DNA of 34,265 nt from Phormidium willei BDU 130791 (GTDB lineage: Bacteria > Cyanobacteriota > Cyanobacteriia > Cyanobacteriales > Geitlerinemataceae), in assembly GCA_001637315.1 (NCBI GenBank), contig LSZA01000043.1, forward strand, positions 1-34,265. Reading direction: 5' to 3'. A model generated the notes under the pieces. That model worked only from the letters and a program-made list of their open reading frames with translations. It was not told the origin of the DNA and ran no database searches. Both the position numbers and the translations under genes were made by a program. Shown in pieces: positions 8,342-17,371 of the stretch; within the stretch, counting starts at the first letter, position 1, and each line of letters opens with the position of its first letter.

Positions 8342-10948
8342 TTATTTGTTCGATAAAACGGCTTTCGGATAGGCAATGCGTTTGTGATTAAACTGTTGCC
8401 AAACTTGCACAAAAATCTCGGCAATTTTTCCCATTTCTGCCCGAGTTAAGCCCGAGTCAACCAACTGATTATCTTGCCAGCGAGCGCGGAGAATTTTATT
8501 CACCATTGAAAGAGCATCTTCGGGGGTAGCATCTTTGAGCGATCGCAGCGCCGCTTCACAGGAATCGGCTAACATGACAATCCCCGTTTCTCTCGATTGA
8601 GGAATCGGGCCATCGTAACGAAAATCGGCATCATTGACCTCACGACGATTACTATGTTTTGCCTGATAATAAAAATAGGCAATTAACATCGTGCCTTGAT
8701 GTTCCGGGATAAAGGCCTGAATCGCTTTAGGAAGACGGCTTTTGCGAGCCATGACTAATCCTTGCGTCACGTGCTTTTTAATAATTGCGGCACTTTTCCA
8801 AGGATCATTGATGCGATCGTGCTTATTCGGACCCCCCATCTGATTTTCCACAAATCCCTGAGGGTCGTGCATTTTGCCAATATCATGATAGAGAGTGCCG
8901 GCTCGCACCAACTCCACATTACAGCCGAGGGCTTTCGCCGCAGACTCCGCCAACGTCGCCACAAATAACGTATGTTGGAACGTTCCCGGCGCCTCAGCCG
9001 CCAGGCGTTTGAGCAACGGCCGATTAGGATTAGACAGTTCTGCCAAGCGAATCGGGGTCACTAAATCAAACAGATGTTCCAAATAGGGACTGACTCCAAG
9101 TACCACCACACTCCAGCCAACTCCCCAGAGTCCTTGAATCAGAGCCGTTTCGAGTAACAACGACCATAAGGGTCCAGTGGTTCCCTGTAACAGCAGACTG
9201 GTGACAGTGATGAGGAAGAAGCTGGCCCCTTGAGCGAAGCCGACTCCCGCCCCCAACAGGGCTAATTCCTCACGCGATCGCAGCCGTCCCGCCATCACCC
9301 CACCAATGGCGCCACTAATAGCCCCAGCAATGAGATAGCCCAACTCAACCTCCAAGCCAATGGGCATAATCAGACTCAACAGGGCCACCACCGTCACCCC
9401 CATCCAGGAGCCATAAAAACTGCCCACCGCCAAACCAATGGCCGGGAAACTCGTCGTCGGGACACCCAACAGAACCATCACCGGCGCACTGAGACTTAAC
9501 AAGAGAATCAGGAGGCGATCGGCATGACAAATTTTCGGATGGACACGTCGTTCAACCACCCCATAGAGAGACACCGCCACAAACACCGTCCCCCCAAACG
9601 CAATCCAGCCAATCCAATTCACCGGAGCGCGACGGGCCAAACCAAAATGGTCGAGCAGCACAAACTGACGGCGATCAATCACCTCACCCGCTTCGACAAT
9701 CACCTCACCGGCTTCGATAGGCAGATAGGCCGCTTCCTGAGCCTCAGCCGCCAATTCAGCCCGTTCCCGAGTGCGATCGGGGTCCGTCACCAAATTCGCT
9801 TCAAGGGCATTCATCAATACCGCACTCATTAAATGACGAATCCGGGCATCCGGTAGGGCCAACGACAGTTGCATTTCCACCGAATCCTGCAACATCCGGT
9901 CCGGAACCCCAGAGGCAATGCCCTGAGCCAACATTTGTCGTCCTACCTGTAAGGTTGTGTTACGAGTTTGCTGCCAATCCTCCGCCGATAAATTGAGCAG
10001 AGTATTTGTATACACCGGTTGGCCATCGGAATATGACACCTCGGCCAACTGCTCTGAAGCTTGAGCATACTGTTCCCGGGCCATTTCAACGGCCGTCATC
10101 ACCGCCTCAAGGCCTTCCTCATCCAACTGTTGAGAGACAACAAGGAGTTGTTGGAGGGCCTGATTCATCGGACTCGTCTGGCTCTCCAAGAGATCCGACA
10201 GCACCTGAGACGCCCCATTGACTGCCCCCAAGCGACTCGCCTGTAACATCTGTTCACGACGAGTCTCAACCTCATTAGCTTGCGCTGTGTCTGTTTCTAA
10301 CTCCGATCGAGGTTCTTCGCTCGTCTGGGGGTTTGTCTGGGGGTTTGTCTGGGGGTTTGTCTGGGCGGTTGCGTCAACCCTCTCTTGGATCTGCCGTGAC
10401 AGCGTCCATTGAATGGCACGCCATTCCCAACTTGAGGCACTGCGTAGATAGCGTTGAACCTCCCGAGAGAGAAGCCCCGTATCCACATAGGGAAACTCTC
10501 CTACCGCTTCACGGAGGCGATTCCCTTGCTCAAGATAGCGTTTGACCTGACTCAAGACGCGCTGATTTACGATCGGATCGCCCATCAGCACCGGAGAGGC
10601 TCCTAAACGAGCGCTGCGGCGACGTTCCTCCGTCGTTTTGCTATCTGGGACCCGATCGGATCTCGGCGCGGTGACCGTTTGCGGCGCGCGGCTGCCCACA
10701 TCGAGTTTGGGTTGATTATAAAAGCGCTGTCCTAAAGCACCTGTTAAACAAAAAACTGCAACCACCGTCGACACCGACCCTGACATATTCACCCGACGAG
10801 GTGCGATCGCCCCTTGTCGGGCAGCCCCTGACGAGTGGCGAGGAGCCACCGACGAGGGCCGAGTCATTGAATCCCTTGTCGTGCGACCATCGCGCCAGTG
10901 ATGCCACTTACGCTCAATGCGCCGAGTCAAAAATTGGAGTGTCTTCAT
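8342..10948 (-). CDS. PgpH-like 7TM HD-domain cyclic dinucleotide phosphodiesterase
   Basis: An 868-residue membrane protein with the 7TMR-HDED / 7TM / HD layout of PgpH, which in Firmicutes hydrolyses cyclic di-AMP; cyanobacterial homologues are presumed to do the same. A cytoplasmic tail of about 50 residues precedes a first membrane helix (VSTVVAVFCLTGALG). A large extracytoplasmic HDED domain extends to about residue 440, followed by a cluster of six or so membrane helices to about 640, then the cytoplasmic HD domain from HTLFVATLAE (residue 659). HD catalytic residues are visible in YHDIGKMHDP (His688-Asp689), KHDRINDPWKSA, KKHVTQG and PEHQGT. A (TNPQ)3 repeat encoded by a 12-bp tandem lies in the extracytoplasmic part. 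The upstream sensor kinase is on the same strand about 50 nt away. Confidence 0.9.
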   Translation of the reverse strand: MKTLQFLTRRIERKWHHWRDGRTTRDSMTRPSSVAPRHSSGAARQGAIAPRRVNMSGSVSTVVAVFCLTGALGQRFYNQPKLDVGSRAPQTVTAPRSDRVPDSKTTEERRRSARLGASPVLMGDPIVNQRVLSQVKRYLEQGNRLREAVGEFPYVDTGLLSREVQRYLRSASSWEWRAIQWTLSRQIQERVDATAQTNPQTNPQTNPQTSEEPRSELETDTAQANEVETRREQMLQASRLGAVNGASQVLSDLLESQTSPMNQALQQLLVVSQQLDEEGLEAVMTAVEMAREQYAQASEQLAEVSYSDGQPVYTNTLLNLSAEDWQQTRNTTLQVGRQMLAQGIASGVPDRMLQDSVEMQLSLALPDARIRHLMSAVLMNALEANLVTDPDRTRERAELAAEAQEAAYLPIEAGEVIVEAGEVIDRRQFVLLDHFGLARRAPVNWIGWIAFGGTVFVAVSLYGVVERRVHPKICHADRLLILLLSLSAPVMVLLGVPTTSFPAIGLAVGSFYGSWMGVTVVALLSLIMPIGLEVELGYLIAGAISGAIGGVMAGRLRSREELALLGAGVGFAQGASFFLITVTSLLLQGTTGPLWSLLLETALIQGLWGVGWSVVVLGVSPYLEHLFDLVTPIRLAELSNPNRPLLKRLAAEAPGTFQHTLFVATLAESAAKALGCNVELVRAGTLYHDIGKMHDPQGFVENQMGGPNKHDRINDPWKSAAIIKKHVTQGLVMARKSRLPKAIQAFIPEHQGTMLIAYFYYQAKHSNRREVNDADFRYDGPIPQSRETGIVMLADSCEAALRSLKDATPEDALSMVNKILRARWQDNQLVDSGLTRAEMGKIAEIFVQVWQQFNHKRIAYPKAVLSNK
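10325..10360 (-). repeat. 12-bp in-frame tandem repeat inside the PgpH-like gene
   Basis: Three perfect copies of a 12-bp unit (CTGGGGGTTTGT on the plus strand), at 10325-10336, 10337-10348 and 10349-10360. They encode TNPQ-type tetrapeptides in a linker of the extracytoplasmic domain. The perfect identity suggests a recent expansion by slippage and a length-tolerant linker. Confidence 0.9.
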
Positions 10949-10996
10949 AAGGGAAATCGGCTGAGTGAGACTCCGAAAACCTCACAGCCTCTATTA

Positions 10997-13042
10997 TCAT
11001 CTCAAATCTGAGTCAGAGTCGGCCTCAGCCAATGTGGAGGTCTTCTCTAACGATACATTTTTCTGAGCCATGGGCAACTCAAGGGTTACCGTAGTTCCCG
11101 AACCGACACCAGCACTATCGAGACGGATTGCACCGTTCATCATATCCATTAAGTTTCGTGAAATAGCCAACCCTAGGCCAGTCCCTCCAAAGCGGCGTGT
11201 TTTGGACCCGTCAACCATCACAAAAGGCTTAAATAACTTCTCGAAATCCGCCGGATCGACACCAATGCCCGTATCGATGATGTCCACCACAACATAGTGG
11301 GTTCCATACTCGGCCAGACTCGGGTCAGGATTTCCCGTTTCTACCCGAACCTGAACCGAAATGCTACCGCTTTCGGTAAACTTAACGGCATTGCCGATCG
11401 CATTGAGTAACACCTGCTTGAGTTTAGCGGCATCAGCCCGCACCAAAATTGGGGGATCTCCCTGCACCTCGGTCGAGAACACGAGTCCCTTATCCCTGGC
11501 CACAGCCTGATTTAACTCGATCGCCTCGGCGATCAACTGCGTCAAATCCACCGATTCAATGACCACCGAGAGGGTTCCGGCCTCAATTTTCGAGATATCC
11601 AAAATATCATTGATAATCCCCAATAAGTGAACGGCCGCATCATCGGCCCGTTGTAAAAATTCCTGTTCTTCGGCTTCGTCATCACAAAAGCCATCCCGAA
11701 CCAGCCGCAAACTGCCGATAATGCCATTGAGGGGAGTCCGCAGTTCATGGGAGATGGTGGCCAAAAATTCACTTTTGAGGCGATTGGCGTTTTTCGATTC
11801 CGTCCAGGCATCTTCGAGTTCCTGCGCCCAGGTTTTTAAGCGTTCAATGGCACGATTTAAGGCTTTTGAGAGTTGGTTAAACTCCTGAATGAAGAATTTA
11901 GCCGGCATGGGGTCTGAGGCGGTGTTGCACTCGATATTACGAGCGTATTCCCCCAATTTTTCAACGGGACGGGCCAAATCCTGTGCCAAGTAGAGAGTTG
12001 CAATCAAGTTCGCCGCCAAGAGTCCGAGAACTAAATTAAACATCACCTGACGGATCGGTTCTAGTCCGGCTAAGGCGTTATCAAGGGGGGTCACGGCCAG
12101 GACAATCCAGCGCTTCTCCTCGTCTTCGTGATCCAGCGAAGAGATGGGTGAGGCAATGGCGGTGTAACCGCTGAGTAACTCCTTTTGACGGCCCGTAAAG
12201 GAGAAGAGATGTTGAAAATTCTGATTCCCCACCAGGGCGCTGTTGACCAAACTTTGCATCCGTTCAAAATTGGGTTGGTTCTCGATGTTGCTGCCCACTA
12301 ATTGGGACATCGGATGTTCTAGGATTACGCCTTGGTCATCAATGACGACGGTTTCACCTGTTAGGGAGCCAGCGCGGTTTTCGGGTTCGTCGAGTTGTTC
12401 TAACACCGATCGCAGAGTGATCACGTAGCGCGGACGAGTGGCCTCTTCAGGATAAATGGGCGCACTTAGGGTAATTTCGGTTCTTCGGGGTCTGAGGTGG
12501 CTCGAAGTCGAAACCGGGGCAGAATTGACGTTCTCTGCCATGTCTGCCGTTATAAATAGAGTCCGATTTAAACTGGTTTGGGAGTCCCCCCACCAAGTCG
12601 CCGGAGGTGGGTTAAAAATTTGGTCATTACAGGTTTGGGCAATGGCCGTCTGGGTGTCTAAGTCGGTCACTTGCAGACAGGTGACGGTATCGGGGAGTTG
12701 TTCCCGGAAGTTATCCAGAAAGGCCTGTATTCTGGGAACAGATCCCGATTCGAGAGCTGCCGTTTCACTAGCCAAACGCAATTGAGTTTTCAGGGAGTTC
12801 GATCGCTCCTCAATGCGATTTCCTTTACGGATGGCACTTTCGGTCAGGTTCTGACGAGCTGTTTCGAGTAAGCTCGATCGCGCTTTGCGGTAGGTCACAT
12901 ATTGTCCAATCAGCAAGACGGGGACGCTGAGGAGGAGAATTCGCGACAGCAAAATGCGGCGAAAGGAGGTCGGACCGAACATAAGCGCAGGTAGAGATTT
13001 GGGAAACTTGACGTTTCTCAGGGCGCGAGGTGCCATGTTCAA
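10997..13042 (-). CDS. Membrane sensor histidine kinase
   Basis: A 681-residue two-component kinase. An N-terminal membrane helix lies at about 30-50 (ILLSRILLLSVPVLLIGQYV), followed by an extracytoplasmic sensor of about 275 residues (Cache-like by length and position, not confirmed) and a second membrane helix at about 330-350. A HAMP-like linker comes next, then HisKA with the phospho-accepting His432 in FLATISHELRTPLNG. The HATPase domain has N-box NAIGNAVKF (Asn547), G1 DTGIGVDP and G2 GGTGLGLAI, so the catalytic core is intact. No receiver domain is attached and no response regulator is adjacent, so it is an orphan kinase and its stimulus is unknown. An internal ATG (MFGPTSFRR, residue 21) is an alternative start just before the first helix. 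Confidence 0.93.
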   Translation of the reverse strand: MNMAPRALRNVKFPKSLPALMFGPTSFRRILLSRILLLSVPVLLIGQYVTYRKARSSLLETARQNLTESAIRKGNRIEERSNSLKTQLRLASETAALESGSVPRIQAFLDNFREQLPDTVTCLQVTDLDTQTAIAQTCNDQIFNPPPATWWGDSQTSLNRTLFITADMAENVNSAPVSTSSHLRPRRTEITLSAPIYPEEATRPRYVITLRSVLEQLDEPENRAGSLTGETVVIDDQGVILEHPMSQLVGSNIENQPNFERMQSLVNSALVGNQNFQHLFSFTGRQKELLSGYTAIASPISSLDHEDEEKRWIVLAVTPLDNALAGLEPIRQVMFNLVLGLLAANLIATLYLAQDLARPVEKLGEYARNIECNTASDPMPAKFFIQEFNQLSKALNRAIERLKTWAQELEDAWTESKNANRLKSEFLATISHELRTPLNGIIGSLRLVRDGFCDDEAEEQEFLQRADDAAVHLLGIINDILDISKIEAGTLSVVIESVDLTQLIAEAIELNQAVARDKGLVFSTEVQGDPPILVRADAAKLKQVLLNAIGNAVKFTESGSISVQVRVETGNPDPSLAEYGTHYVVVDIIDTGIGVDPADFEKLFKPFVMVDGSKTRRFGGTGLGLAISRNLMDMMNGAIRLDSAGVGSGTTVTLELPMAQKNVSLEKTSTLAEADSDSDLR

Positions 13043-13123
13043 AAACGTTAAAGGAAGTTAGGTGTCGGGCAACATCCCCGCCAGACGGTTCGAGGTTGGC
13101 ATGACACCTATATGGATTTCATA

Positions 13124-13546
13124 TTAACGTCCTGATGTTGACTTTTTCGAGGAGTCTGAATGACATTGGCCCGGAACCACCCATTTCCAGAGGGGATGTT
13201 GGGTGCCATTGGCACGAATCCGCCAGAGTTGATGTTCAAGACGACGACGTTCTAGGTCTGGCATTCCCCAGATGATATTGCGGCTTTGCCAGACTAGCAC
13301 GGAGACAGTCCAGCCAACACAGATGCTTAAGCCCAAGGCGGCCCAAGGATAGTGACGAAAGGCGTACCACAGAGCCACCCAGGTAAAGTGATCGAGCCAT
13401 AGGGCAATCTCCGGGCGTAAAGTCCAGAGGCTGATCAGGCCAAGACTGAGCCAAAGAAGGATGACTAGCAGCCAACGGGCAACCACCGTTAAGCGATGGA
13501 GACGGTGGAGTTGTTGTTGAAAGGTGGAGGGTTGGGGGTCTGACAT
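13124..13546 (-). CDS. Conserved small two-helix membrane protein, unknown function
   Basis: 140 residues. An N-terminal basic/amphipathic segment (QLHRLHRLTVVARW) leads into a membrane helix at about 26-45 (LLVILLWLSLGLISLWTL). A second hydrophobic segment is at about 68-86 (AALGLSICVGWTVSVLVW), followed by a charged soluble tail ending with WKWVVPGQCHSDSSKK. I do not recognise a named domain. It lies about 70 nt downstream of secF on the same strand, so it may be the last gene of a pdhB-secD-secF run. A role in membrane or export function is only suggested by that position. Confidence 0.7.
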   Translation of the reverse strand: MSDPQPSTFQQQLHRLHRLTVVARWLLVILLWLSLGLISLWTLRPEIALWLDHFTWVALWYAFRHYPWAALGLSICVGWTVSVLVWQSRNIIWGMPDLERRRLEHQLWRIRANGTQHPLWKWVVPGQCHSDSSKKSTSGR

Positions 13547-13614
13547 GACAGGTTCACGTTAATCCAAAACACCCCGTCTTCTCATTATTGCCTCGATTGT
13601 CGGGATTGTCTCCA

Positions 13615-14634
13615 TTACCCCGGTGAGGATTCGTCGAGGGAGGCGGTTGTGCTGTTGTCGCTCTCACTAGGGTCGTCACGGTCGTTGTGATGGTCGTCCT
13701 CAGCCCTTGGGACTTCGGCTTGGGGATGTTTGTCTCGCCAGAGGGCTAGGGCGGCGGTGGCGATAAAGATACTGGAGTAGGCCCCGAGGACGAAGCCCAC
13801 TATCAGCGTCAGGGCAAAGTATTTGAGGGTTTCACCGCCAAAGATAAAGATGGCCAGCAGGGGTAAAACGGTGGTGGCGGTGGTGTTAATTGAACGGGCG
13901 AGGGTTTGGTTAACGGCATCATCAACGATGTCGTTAATGTCGTTGTTGGGGTTGAATTTTAGGGTTTCGCGGACGCGATCGTAGATGACGACGGTATCGT
14001 TGACGGAAAAGCCGACGATGGTGAGCAGCGCCACGATAAAGAGGCTATCAGCTTCAAAGTTGGTCGCCAAACCCAATAGGGCAAATAGGCCCACGGTAAT
14101 CCAAACGTCATGAAATAGGGCGACGATCGCAAACAGGGCGTAGTCGAGTTGAAAGCGAACGGTGAGATAGGCGACAATGCCCAAACTGGCGACGATGAGG
14201 GATAGCAGCCCTGATCGCAGCAAACGCCGTCCTACGGTTGGCCCGACGGTGTCAATTTGGGTTTTCTCGGGGTCAAAGGTTCCCAATTCTGCTTCTAGGG
14301 CCGCTTCGAGCTGCGATCGCGCTTCAACGTCTAAATCGGTGGTACGCACGACTAACCCCTGTTCGTTTTCGCCAAAGCCCTGCACGTTGGTTCCTAAGCC
14401 TTGATCGGCTAGGATTTGACGAGCGGCGCTAACGTCGATGGGGCCATCGCAGCTGTTGGCGATGGTGCAGTCTCGCTCAAGTTGTAGGCGAGTCCCTCCT
14501 GTGAAGTCTAATCCTAGGGGGAGCGGCGCTCCCAACCGGGCGATCGACAGTCCCATGGCTAGGGTACTGATCACGGCGAAAGCGATGGAAATCGCCCACC
14601 AGAGGCTTCGTTGTCGGGTTACGCTCAGTTTCAT
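13615..14634 (-). CDS. secF: Protein translocase subunit SecF
   Basis: Partner of SecD in the proton-driven SecDF complex that helps pull preproteins across plasma and thylakoid membranes after SecYEG/SecA. 339 residues with six membrane helices: the first near residues 12-32, a periplasmic domain beginning [15 protein letters not shown], and helices 2-6 from about 158 to 312. The conserved [14 protein letters not shown] of the RND-like core lies near residue 210-223. The last 35 residues are acidic and low-complexity ([15 protein letters not shown]) and probably disordered. It follows secD by about 150 nt; SecF and SecD remain separate as in most Gram-negatives. Confidence 0.95.
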   Translation of the reverse strand: MKLSVTRQRSLWWAISIAFAVISTLAMGLSIARLGAPLPLGLDFTGGTRLQLERDCTIANSCDGPIDVSAARQILADQGLGTNVQGFGENEQGLVVRTTDLDVEARSQLEAALEAELGTFDPEKTQIDTVGPTVGRRLLRSGLLSLIVASLGIVAYLTVRFQLDYALFAIVALFHDVWITVGLFALLGLATNFEADSLFIVALLTIVGFSVNDTVVIYDRVRETLKFNPNNDINDIVDDAVNQTLARSINTTATTVLPLLAIFIFGGETLKYFALTLIVGFVLGAYSSIFIATAALALWRDKHPQAEVPRAEDDHHNDRDDPSESDNSTTASLDESSPG

Positions 14635-14786
14635 CGTGTCGATGGGGGCTTGGAGGTCAGGAGAGTTGAACGGTGATGGCTGACAGTTTAGATTTGACGG
14701 ACTAGAATGATGTAGCCGCCGAATTATAGGTTTCTAAACGTTTGAATATGTCCTATTCTGTCTGTTTTTTTCTCGAAAAAAAGGCG

Positions 14787-16205
14787 TTAACGTTTAGCCA
14801 GTTGTGGTGTCAGATTAGGACAGAAAAACTCGGGTTTTTTCAGGTTCGGTAGAGTTAGCACATAGAACATGAGGCTACGGCTACAGGTAATGGCGGTAAA
14901 CATACTGACGCCGACACCAATGGCCAGGGTGACGGCAAAGCCTTTCACTAAACCCGCTCCAAACCAAAACAGGGCTAGACAGGCAATCAGGGTGGTGACG
15001 TTACTGTCTAAAATACTGGAGAAGGCGCGATAAAACCCAGATTCGACGGAGCGATAGAGGGTTTTTCCGCTTCGCAGTTCTTCACGAGTACGCTCAAAAA
15101 TGAGTACGTTGGCATCGACGGCCATACCAATACTGAGGATAAACCCGGCAATCCCCGGTAGCGTGAGGGTTACTCCGAGCAGGGCATAACAGGCTAGGGT
15201 AAGGATGGCGTAGATGGTCAACGAGAGGTTGGCGATCGCCCCGGGCAGGCGATAATAAACCACCATAAACACTAACACCAGCACCAGGCCCCCCACCCCG
15301 GCATAGATACTGCGACGAATACTATCTTGTCCCAGGGTTGCCCCAACGGTGCGGTTTTCGACGATTTCCACGGGAACCGGTAAGGCCCCGGCTCGTAACT
15401 GGGTGGCTAAGGTATTGGCGTCTTCAAGACTAAATTGGCCGTCAATGCGAGCGCCACCGCCACTGATTCCCGTTTCGGCGTATTCTGCACCCACTCCAGG
15501 AGCGCTAATTAGTTCATCATCGAGGAAAATCCCTAACCGTCGTCCGGTTCCGGCAATGTTACGCGTCAGTTGGGCGAATTTTTCACCTCCTTCGCGGTCA
15601 AAATCAATGACGACGCTCCAAACGCCATCAATACGAGTTGAGGTGACATTGGCATCTTCGAGGTTTTTCCCCGTCAGCCCCACACTACGATAGAGCTGAT
15701 TGGTTAATGCTTCGATTTGCGCTTCTTTGGCGGCGATGGCCTGTTGGTTGGCGGCCAATTCCGCTTCTCTTCCTTCTCCAATCAGTCGTTCTTGTTCTTG
15801 CAGTAACTCCAGTAGTTCTTCCTGGCGCACCTGAAGCTGAGCCTCAACTTCAGGGTCACTGACCTGTTCACGGAATTCCAGTTGTGCGGTTCCCCCCAAC
15901 ACCCGTTCAGCTTGAGCCGGGTCACTGACCCCGGGAAGCTGAACGGAAATGCGATTTTCTCCAACGGTCTGCACTAGGGGTTCACTGACCCCGAGACCAT
16001 CGACCCGGTTGCGTACGACCACTAAGACCGCTTCTAGGTCGCGATCGCTGATGACCGGGATTTCTTCAGTTGGCTGTGCTTCAATGGTTAACTGAGATCC
16101 CCCTTCTAAGTCCAACCCTAACTGGAGGGGAACTTGAACCAGAATGGCGATCGCACTCACCAAGAGCACAAAAATCAGAATCAGCAGCGATTGTTGACGA
16201 CGCAT
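14787..16205 (-). CDS. secD: Protein translocase subunit SecD
   Basis: Six-helix RND-type component of the SecDF translocation motor. 472 residues: helix 1 at about 6-26, then the P1 base opening with LGLDLEGGSQLTIEAQ. The periplasmic P1 head includes a charged coiled-coil-like insertion at about 125-165 rich in Gln/Glu (EELLELLQEQERL), followed by IRRSIYAGVGGLVLVLVFMVVYYR, helices 2-6, and the signature GMAVDANVLIFERTREELRSG that provides the functionally important Asp/Arg of the proton path. It follows pdhB with a small gap and precedes secF, a gene order I recall from other cyanobacteria. No Shine-Dalgarno sequence is obvious before the ATG. Confidence 0.95.
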   Translation of the reverse strand: MRRQQSLLILIFVLLVSAIAILVQVPLQLGLDLEGGSQLTIEAQPTEEIPVISDRDLEAVLVVVRNRVDGLGVSEPLVQTVGENRISVQLPGVSDPAQAERVLGGTAQLEFREQVSDPEVEAQLQVRQEELLELLQEQERLIGEGREAELAANQQAIAAKEAQIEALTNQLYRSVGLTGKNLEDANVTSTRIDGVWSVVIDFDREGGEKFAQLTRNIAGTGRRLGIFLDDELISAPGVGAEYAETGISGGGARIDGQFSLEDANTLATQLRAGALPVPVEIVENRTVGATLGQDSIRRSIYAGVGGLVLVLVFMVVYYRLPGAIANLSLTIYAILTLACYALLGVTLTLPGIAGFILSIGMAVDANVLIFERTREELRSGKTLYRSVESGFYRAFSSILDSNVTTLIACLALFWFGAGLVKGFAVTLAIGVGVSMFTAITCSRSLMFYVLTLPNLKKPEFFCPNLTPQLAKR

Positions 16206-16246
16206 AGCACAGAGTTAGGAGAACCGCAAGTTTTCTTTGTCAAACG

Positions 16247-17230
16247 TTACACCTGCAACGCCACCATTTTCTTAACCGCCTCAACGATTTGATGGGGTTG
16301 AACAATGGTCAAGCGCTCAAGGGTTCCGTTGTAGGGGGTGGGGATATCCTGAGAAGATAGGCGCAACACCGGTGCATCGAGTTCATCAAAGAAATGATCA
16401 TTGATGCTGGCCGTAATTTCAGCCCCAACCCCGCCGGTTTTCATACATTCCTCAACCACGATGACGCGGTGAGTTTTGCGAATGGACGCACCGATGGTCT
16501 CTAAGTCATAGGGTTTGAGGGAAATCAAGTCAATGATTTCTGGGTCAAACCCTTCTTTTTCAAGAGTTTTCGCGGCTTGGACACAATGATGACGCATCCG
16601 TGAGTAGGTCAACAGGGTCACTTGTTCTCCTGGGCGCACCACTTCCGCTTGATCGAGGGGAACAATGTAATCCCCATCGGGGAGGTCTTCTTTGAGGTTA
16701 TAGAGCAGCACATGCTCAAAGAACAAGACCGGGTTGTTGTCACGAATGGCGGCTTTGAGTAGGCCTTTGGCATTGTAGGGGGTTGAACAGGCCACAATTT
16801 TTAGCCCCGGAACCGCCTGAAAATAGGCTTCGAGCCGTTGAGAATGTTCCGCCCCAAGCTGTCGTCCGACCCCACCGGGGCCGCGAATGACCATGGGAAT
16901 AGTAAAGTTGCCGCCGGAGGTATAGCGCAACATCCCCGCATTGTTGGCAATCTGGTTAAAGGCCAGCAGGAGAAACCCCATATTCATCCCTTCGATGATG
17001 GGACGTAGGCCCGTAATGGCGGCGCCGACGGCCATACCCGTAAAACTATTTTCGGCGATGGGGGTATCTAGCAAGCGCAGCTCACCATATTTGTCGTAGA
17101 GATCTTTGGTCACTTTATAGGAGCCACCATAGTGACCGACATCTTCACCGAGGACGAAAACAGTCTCATCACGAGCCATTTCTTCGTCGATGGCTTCCTT
17201 TAAGGCGTTGAAAAATAGGGTTTCTGCCAT
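16247..17230 (-). CDS. pdhB: Pyruvate dehydrogenase E1 component, beta subunit
   Basis: Beta chain of the thiamine-diphosphate E1 heterotetramer, which decarboxylates pyruvate in the complex producing acetyl-CoA. The start is placed at [21 protein letters not shown], giving 327 residues, the usual size. The frame stays open 37 codons further upstream, but that part has no family character. Motifs seen are [18 protein letters not shown] at the start, the TPP-contacting [40 protein letters not shown] and the C-terminal [13 protein letters not shown]. The alpha subunit, E2 and E3 are not in the window, as expected for cyanobacteria where pdh genes are scattered. Same strand as secD-secF. Confidence 0.95.
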   Translation of the reverse strand: MAETLFFNALKEAIDEEMARDETVFVLGEDVGHYGGSYKVTKDLYDKYGELRLLDTPIAENSFTGMAVGAAITGLRPIIEGMNMGFLLLAFNQIANNAGMLRYTSGGNFTIPMVIRGPGGVGRQLGAEHSQRLEAYFQAVPGLKIVACSTPYNAKGLLKAAIRDNNPVLFFEHVLLYNLKEDLPDGDYIVPLDQAEVVRPGEQVTLLTYSRMRHHCVQAAKTLEKEGFDPEIIDLISLKPYDLETIGASIRKTHRVIVVEECMKTGGVGAEITASINDHFFDELDAPVLRLSSQDIPTPYNGTLERLTIVQPHQIVEAVKKMVALQV

Positions 17231-17371
17231 TGCAACGGGAGTCCGAACTGGGTTATCGATATACGTTAATCCAAGCCATTCTACCCCGAGCGGGGACGCT
17301 TTGCGCGTGTCAGGAGCCGTGAGCAGCCATGGCAGAGCCATGGCACGAGATCTTCATTCAAAAAATCAACC

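Noticed and set aside
14755..14785. A terminator with an A/T stem after secD (TTTTTTT-CTCG-AAAAAAA)
   Set aside because: The stem is only A/T pairs, with no GC stem before a T-run; too weak to report as a terminator, though some attenuation between secD and secF is possible.
17231..17341. A 37-residue N-terminal extension of pdhB
   Set aside because: Homologues start at [10 protein letters not shown]; the upstream frame has no family character.
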